From positions 1 to 24,368 of IMG/VR virus record IMGVR_UViG_3300048588_000239: DNA of 24,368 nucleotides; one strand, 5' to 3'. Below, one piece after another: positions 21,967-24,368 of the stretch. Source of the stretch: a virus. Made by a program: the position numbers and the translations under genes. Position 1 is the first letter of the stretch, and every line of letters starts with the position of its first letter. Below the pieces are notes generated by a model. The model did no database searches. It was not told the origin of the DNA and saw only the letters and a program-made list of their open reading frames with translations.

Positions 21967-22686
21967 ATGTATGGAGCTCGCCTCGCCCGCTGGGATCACG
22001 CCGCCGAGTGGCCGCTGACGGTCGCCGCGGTCCTGTTCCTGATCGCGTACGCGACGCAGATCCTCGCGCGAGACGCCGGCGTGTGGTCCGCGGCCGCGGA
22101 AGTTGTCCTGTGGGTCACGTGGGCGCTGTTCGCGATCGACTACGTCGTCCGGCTGACGATCACCGAGAACCGGCGCTCATGGTTCTTCCGACACCTCCTG
22201 GATCTCGCGATCGTCGTCCTGCCCATGCTGCGGCCGCTACGCCTCATGCGGTTTCTGACGATCCTCGCGATCATCCAACGCGGCGCGGGGTCCATGCTCC
22301 GCGGCCGTGTCGTGGTCTACACCGTCGGAGCGACCGCGCTCGTGATCCTCATCGCCGGGCTGGCTGTTCTCGACGCCGAGCAGGGGCAGGGGGGCAGCAT
22401 CCAGAACCTCGGAGACGCGATCTGGTGGGCGTTCGTCACGATCACGACCGTCGGGTACGGCGACTACTTCCCCGTGACTGTCACAGGGCGGATCGTCGCG
22501 GTCGGGCTCATGGTCGGCGGCATCGCGCTGATCGGTGTCGTGACCGCCACCCTCGCGTCGTGGATCGTCGAGCGGGTGTCCAACGAGACCACCGATAAGG
22601 CGGCGACGACGTCGCAGGTCGAGCAGCTGCGCGCCGAGGTCGCCGAGCTCAAGCAGATGATCAGCGAGCTGCGCCTATCGCGATGA
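21967..22686 (+). CDS. Voltage-gated-type potassium channel (239 aa)
   Basis: The product is a complete bacterial six-helix potassium channel subunit. Helices S1 and S2 are near residues 16-35 and 41-62. An S3/S4-like stretch is at about 76-104 (DLAIVVLPMLRPLRLMRFL), with spaced Arg as in a voltage sensor. S5 is near 115-135. The pore helix leads to the K+ selectivity filter TVGYGD (residues 161-166), and S6 follows (IVAVGLMVGGIALIGVVTA). The C-terminus is a short coiled coil (QVEQLRAEVAELKQMISEL) that could tetramerise. The ATG at 21967 is preferred to a GTG at 21928 because the -10 box lies just upstream of it. It is unrelated to virion assembly and looks like a cargo gene of host origin. 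Confidence 0.93.
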   Translation: MYGARLARWDHAAEWPLTVAAVLFLIAYATQILARDAGVWSAAAEVVLWVTWALFAIDYVVRLTITENRRSWFFRHLLDLAIVVLPMLRPLRLMRFLTILAIIQRGAGSMLRGRVVVYTVGATALVILIAGLAVLDAEQGQGGSIQNLGDAIWWAFVTITTVGYGDYFPVTVTGRIVAVGLMVGGIALIGVVTATLASWIVERVSNETTDKAATTSQVEQLRAEVAELKQMISELRLSR

Positions 22687-22691
22687 GTTCC

Positions 22692-22738
22692 GGTGCTCCC
22701 CCCGAGAATCGAACTCGGCACACCTGCCGTGTAAAGGC
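22692..22738 (-). other. Attachment-site core: 3' part of tRNA-Val (UAC)
   Basis: On the minus strand this is the last part of a tRNA. The anticodon loop TTTACAC (anticodon TAC, 22731-22733) is followed by stem GGCAG, variable loop GTGTG, T-stem CCGAG, loop TTCGATT, T-stem CTCGG, acceptor strand GGGGAGC, A and CC. The 5' side of the anticodon stem reads CAGCC instead of the CTGCC needed, so identity with a full tRNA ends near 22738. The D-arm and 5' acceptor are absent. Forty bases away is the 3' end of the integrase. This is best read as attP (or an att junction): integration would rebuild the host tRNA. The core length of about 47 bp is my estimate. Confidence 0.82.
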
Positions 22739-22776
22739 TGGTTGCTGACCCAGAGCGGAGAGCGTCGACCGAGAGT

Positions 22777-23652
22777 CTACGCGGCGCGACGGAACGACCG
22801 GTCGGGGATCGGTCGCGGTGGCAGCATGACGATGCCTTCACGCTTGAGTCGGTCGGAGACGCGAGTGTAGATCTGGGTGGTCGCGAGGGACTCGTGCATC
22901 ATGAGCTCCGAGACGACCCGGATGTCGACGCCCTGCTCGACGAGGTCGGTGCCGAAGGAGTGGCGGAGGCTGTGTGCTGTGAGTCGGGGGTCGGTGATGC
23001 CGGCGCGGCGGATCGCTTTGCCGATGAGGCCGGTCACCGCGTTGCCGGAGATGTGTCCGGGTCTTCCGCGTCGCGCGGGGAACCAGAACCCCTCGGGCAT
23101 GGATGCCGCGAGCTCCTCGATCACGGGGTGCAGCGGGAGGGTGCGTGTCTTGCTGCCCTTGCCGGTCGTGACGATCGTGCCCGAGCGGAGGTCGATGTGC
23201 CGGCCCTCGACGGCCGCGATCTGCGAAACCCGGAACCCCTGGTAGTACCCGAGGAGGATCATGGCCCGTGTGCGCCTGTACGCGCCGCTGTTGAGCATCG
23301 CGTCGATCTGTTGAGGGGTGAAGGGCCTGGGTTCATTCCTGGGCGCTCTGACGGGCTCCAGGCGCTCCGCAGGGTTGATCGCACAGTAGCCTTCGTCGAC
23401 CGCGAACCGGTAGAACGCGATCAGCACCGCCCGGTTCACCCGCCTCGTGCCGGGTGTGACACCATCCCGACCCATGAACATTCGCGCATCCCGCGCGGTC
23501 GCCTCGAGCAGCGGCACGGTCGCCGCGAACGTGTTCAGAATGCTCCGGTACGTGCGGATGGTCTGCGGGCTCAGGTTCCGCGCCCGCTGGCTCGCGGCGA
23601 AGTCCTCCAACGCGACCTGTTCGAGCGCGCGACAATCATCGGTGTCCATCAT
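22777..23652 (-). CDS. int: Tyrosine integrase (291 aa)
   Basis: The start is the ATG at 23652 (a second ATG follows directly), with a GGGGAAAG site just upstream. The N-terminal about 100 residues form a SAM-like core-binding domain (DFAASQRARNLSPQTIRTYR). The catalytic domain has all expected residues: R141 (QGFRVSQ), a Lys in the TGKGSKTR hairpin (165 or 168), H227-x-x-R230 (HSLRH), H253 (MMHES) and nucleophile Y262 (TQIYTRV). It is short and resembles XerC/D-type integrases without an arm-binding domain. Its 3' end lies next to the tRNA-Val core, the usual int/attP layout. It would insert the phage at the tRNA-Val gene. Confidence 0.95.
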   Translation of the reverse strand: MMDTDDCRALEQVALEDFAASQRARNLSPQTIRTYRSILNTFAATVPLLEATARDARMFMGRDGVTPGTRRVNRAVLIAFYRFAVDEGYCAINPAERLEPVRAPRNEPRPFTPQQIDAMLNSGAYRRTRAMILLGYYQGFRVSQIAAVEGRHIDLRSGTIVTTGKGSKTRTLPLHPVIEELAASMPEGFWFPARRGRPGHISGNAVTGLIGKAIRRAGITDPRLTAHSLRHSFGTDLVEQGVDIRVVSELMMHESLATTQIYTRVSDRLKREGIVMLPPRPIPDRSFRRAA

Positions 23653-23675
23653 GGTCTTTCCCCAGGTGTTCTCTC

Positions 23676-23695
23676 ACCCCCTTCGTCCCGGGGGT
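23676..23695 (-). promoter_or_regulatory. Hairpin in the integrase upstream gap
   Basis: ACCCCC (23676-23681) is complementary to GGGGGT (23690-23695) with an 8-base loop. It lies in the 81-base gap between the upstream minus-strand gene and the integrase. With no T tract it may be a weak terminator or attenuator. No clear integrase promoter or operator pair could be identified here. Confidence 0.35.
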
Positions 23696-23733
23696 CCCTT
23701 GGTCACCGTATGCGGCGCGGTCTGGGGGAGTGC

Positions 23734-23964
23734 TTAAAGCGGATCGTCGTACATGTCGCAGTAGGCATGCGCGTCGTGGAACTCGTCGATGAAGTGGTAA
23801 TCCTCACCTCGGGAGAACGCCCGAGCACCGCACGGGCACTGCGCCCAGGAGCGTGCAGAGGCCGGGAGCAGTCCGCGGTGGAAGAACAGCGCGTTCTCGC
23901 GACGGTGGGTCATGATCCGCTTGAGCCGATCATGCCGCCGGCGGCGCTTCATCTTCGCGCTCAT
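23734..23964 (-). CDS. Hypothetical small protein with CPCG motif (76 aa)
   Basis: The start is the ATG at 23964 overlapping the upstream stop (ATGA) with GGAGG about seven bases upstream. The N-terminus is very basic (AKMKRRRRHDRLKRIM), the middle contains CPCGARAF, and the C-terminus is acidic and aromatic with another Cys (FIDEFHDAHAYCDMYDDPL). The cysteines and His could bind a metal. It lies just upstream of the integrase on the same strand. An excisionase or regulatory role is possible from position, but no helix-turn-helix is visible. Confidence 0.7.
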   Translation of the reverse strand: MSAKMKRRRRHDRLKRIMTHRRENALFFHRGLLPASARSWAQCPCGARAFSRGEDYHFIDEFHDAHAYCDMYDDPL

Positions 23965-24182
23965 CGAGCGTCCTCCTGCTCAGCGAAGCGGAGAATCTCG
24001 AAGTCGCCGTTCGCGTAGACGTGACCCTCGGCCGTCTTTATCAGGCCCCTGTGACCGTCGATGACCTCAACGACGATCTCGGGCGCGCCCGCCTCGCGCG
24101 CGGGAGCGAGTCCGTGTGTGCGGTTGAGGGCGTACACGGTCGCGCCCATGATCCTGGGTGCAGCGCCGGTGAAGATGCTCAT
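23961..24182 (-). CDS. Hypothetical small phage protein (73 aa)
   Basis: The ATG at 24182 is chosen because it overlaps the upstream stop (ATGA) and has GGAG six bases upstream. An in-frame start at 24218 would add 12 residues inside the previous gene. The protein has an alternating strand pattern in its second half (EIVVEVIDGHRGLIKTAEG, VYANGDFEILRF), suggesting a small beta domain. No cysteines or membrane segment are present. The function is unknown. It is translationally coupled to its neighbours on both sides. Confidence 0.68.
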   Translation of the reverse strand: MSIFTGAAPRIMGATVYALNRTHGLAPAREAGAPEIVVEVIDGHRGLIKTAEGHVYANGDFEILRFAEQEDAR

Positions 24183-24358
24183 GACACGCTCCGCAGCGGG
24201 ATCACCGGCGCGAGCCACTCGGACTCAAACCGCACAGTTTGCACCGTTACTGACGGCGGTTCGCTCGGCAGGTCCAGGAACAGGGAGCGGTCACCGTCAG
24301 GATCGTCGAGCGTCACTGAGCGGTACGCCGCATAGAGCGCGTCCGGGTCGACTCGCAT
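24179..24358 (-). CDS. Hypothetical small protein, possibly incomplete (59 aa visible)
   Basis: A minus-strand frame runs from the ATG at 24358 to the TGA at 24179-24181. It encodes an acidic protein beginning MRVDPDALYAAYRSVTLDD, with FLDLPSEPPSVTVQTV in the middle and PVIPLRSVS at the end. The stop overlaps the next start, which supports it as a real operon member. The frame is open to the window edge, and the site before this ATG (GGGA, three bases away) is poor, so the true start may lie outside. Function not recognised. Confidence 0.6.
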   Translation of the reverse strand: MRVDPDALYAAYRSVTLDDPDGDRSLFLDLPSEPPSVTVQTVRFESEWLAPVIPLRSVS

Positions 24359-24368
24359 CGGTCCCGCG

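Noticed and set aside
22692-22776. A complete tRNA gene beside the integrase
   Set aside because: The 5' acceptor and D-arm are absent and the anticodon stem mismatches from 22739, so only the 3' part is present, as expected for an attachment site.
22894-24018. 374-residue plus-strand frame opposite the integrase
   Set aside because: It is an antisense shadow; the minus strand encodes an integrase with all catalytic residues.

Overview
The window looks like part of the genome of a temperate, long-tailed (siphovirus-type, HK97-fold) phage of a high-GC actinobacterium, probably Microbacteriaceae such as Microbacterium. The sequence is visibly GC-rich with strong G/C bias at third codon positions. 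Genes are packed with ATGA/TGATG overlaps. The late genes follow the standard order HNH nuclease, TerS, TerL, portal, S78 protease, capsid, connectors, tail tube, frameshifted chaperone pair, tape measure, tip proteins, M15 endolysin, holins. The host assignment is inference from composition and style; no search was possible.

Region 1 (1-3241): a low-complexity G-rich stretch, then eight small overlapping plus-strand genes of unknown function. They look like the end of the early/accessory operon. One has a four-cysteine zinc ribbon, and two neighbours share an exact 26-bp 3' repeat that carries a ribosome binding site. Region 2 (3242-4245): a gene-poor stretch with two strong hairpins, a small HNH nuclease, and a start-less coding-like frame; the cos packaging site would be expected near here. 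Region 3 (4246-8330): packaging and head maturation (TerS, TerL, a small two-helix membrane protein, portal, prohead protease). Region 4 (8469-13199): capsid, a small head-region protein, head-tail connector, tail terminator-like protein, a small SAP-like protein, tail tube and an HK97 gp10-like protein. Region 5 (13196-20503): tail assembly chaperones with a probable -1 frameshift, a short tape measure with tandem Trp-rich repeats, and three large tail-tip/minor tail proteins. Region 6 (20504-21924): lysis cassette bounded by a terminator at each end.

Region 7 (21925-24368) is the most interesting. After the late terminator comes a complete voltage-gated-type K+ channel gene with a leaderless-looking promoter. 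Five bases past its stop, on the opposite strand, lies the 3' part of a tRNA-Val (anticodon UAC), and next to that a minus-strand tyrosine integrase. The tRNA fragment is best read as the phage attachment site (attP): integration would rebuild the host tRNA. The channel therefore sits between the late genes and attP, where lysogenic-conversion genes are often found, and it may have been captured from the host flank of the integration site. Three more small minus-strand genes lie upstream of the integrase; the first may run off the window end.

How it works together: HNH, TerS and TerL cut and package DNA through the portal; the protease matures the capsid; connectors join the head to a tail about 85-90 nm long (estimated from tape-measure length); M15 endolysin and holins release progeny; integrase and attP allow lysogeny; the channel would be a cargo gene expressed from its own promoter. 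Late genes adjoining attP and int means the sequence is either an excised/circular phage genome or, less simply, two neighbouring prophages separated by a host gene.
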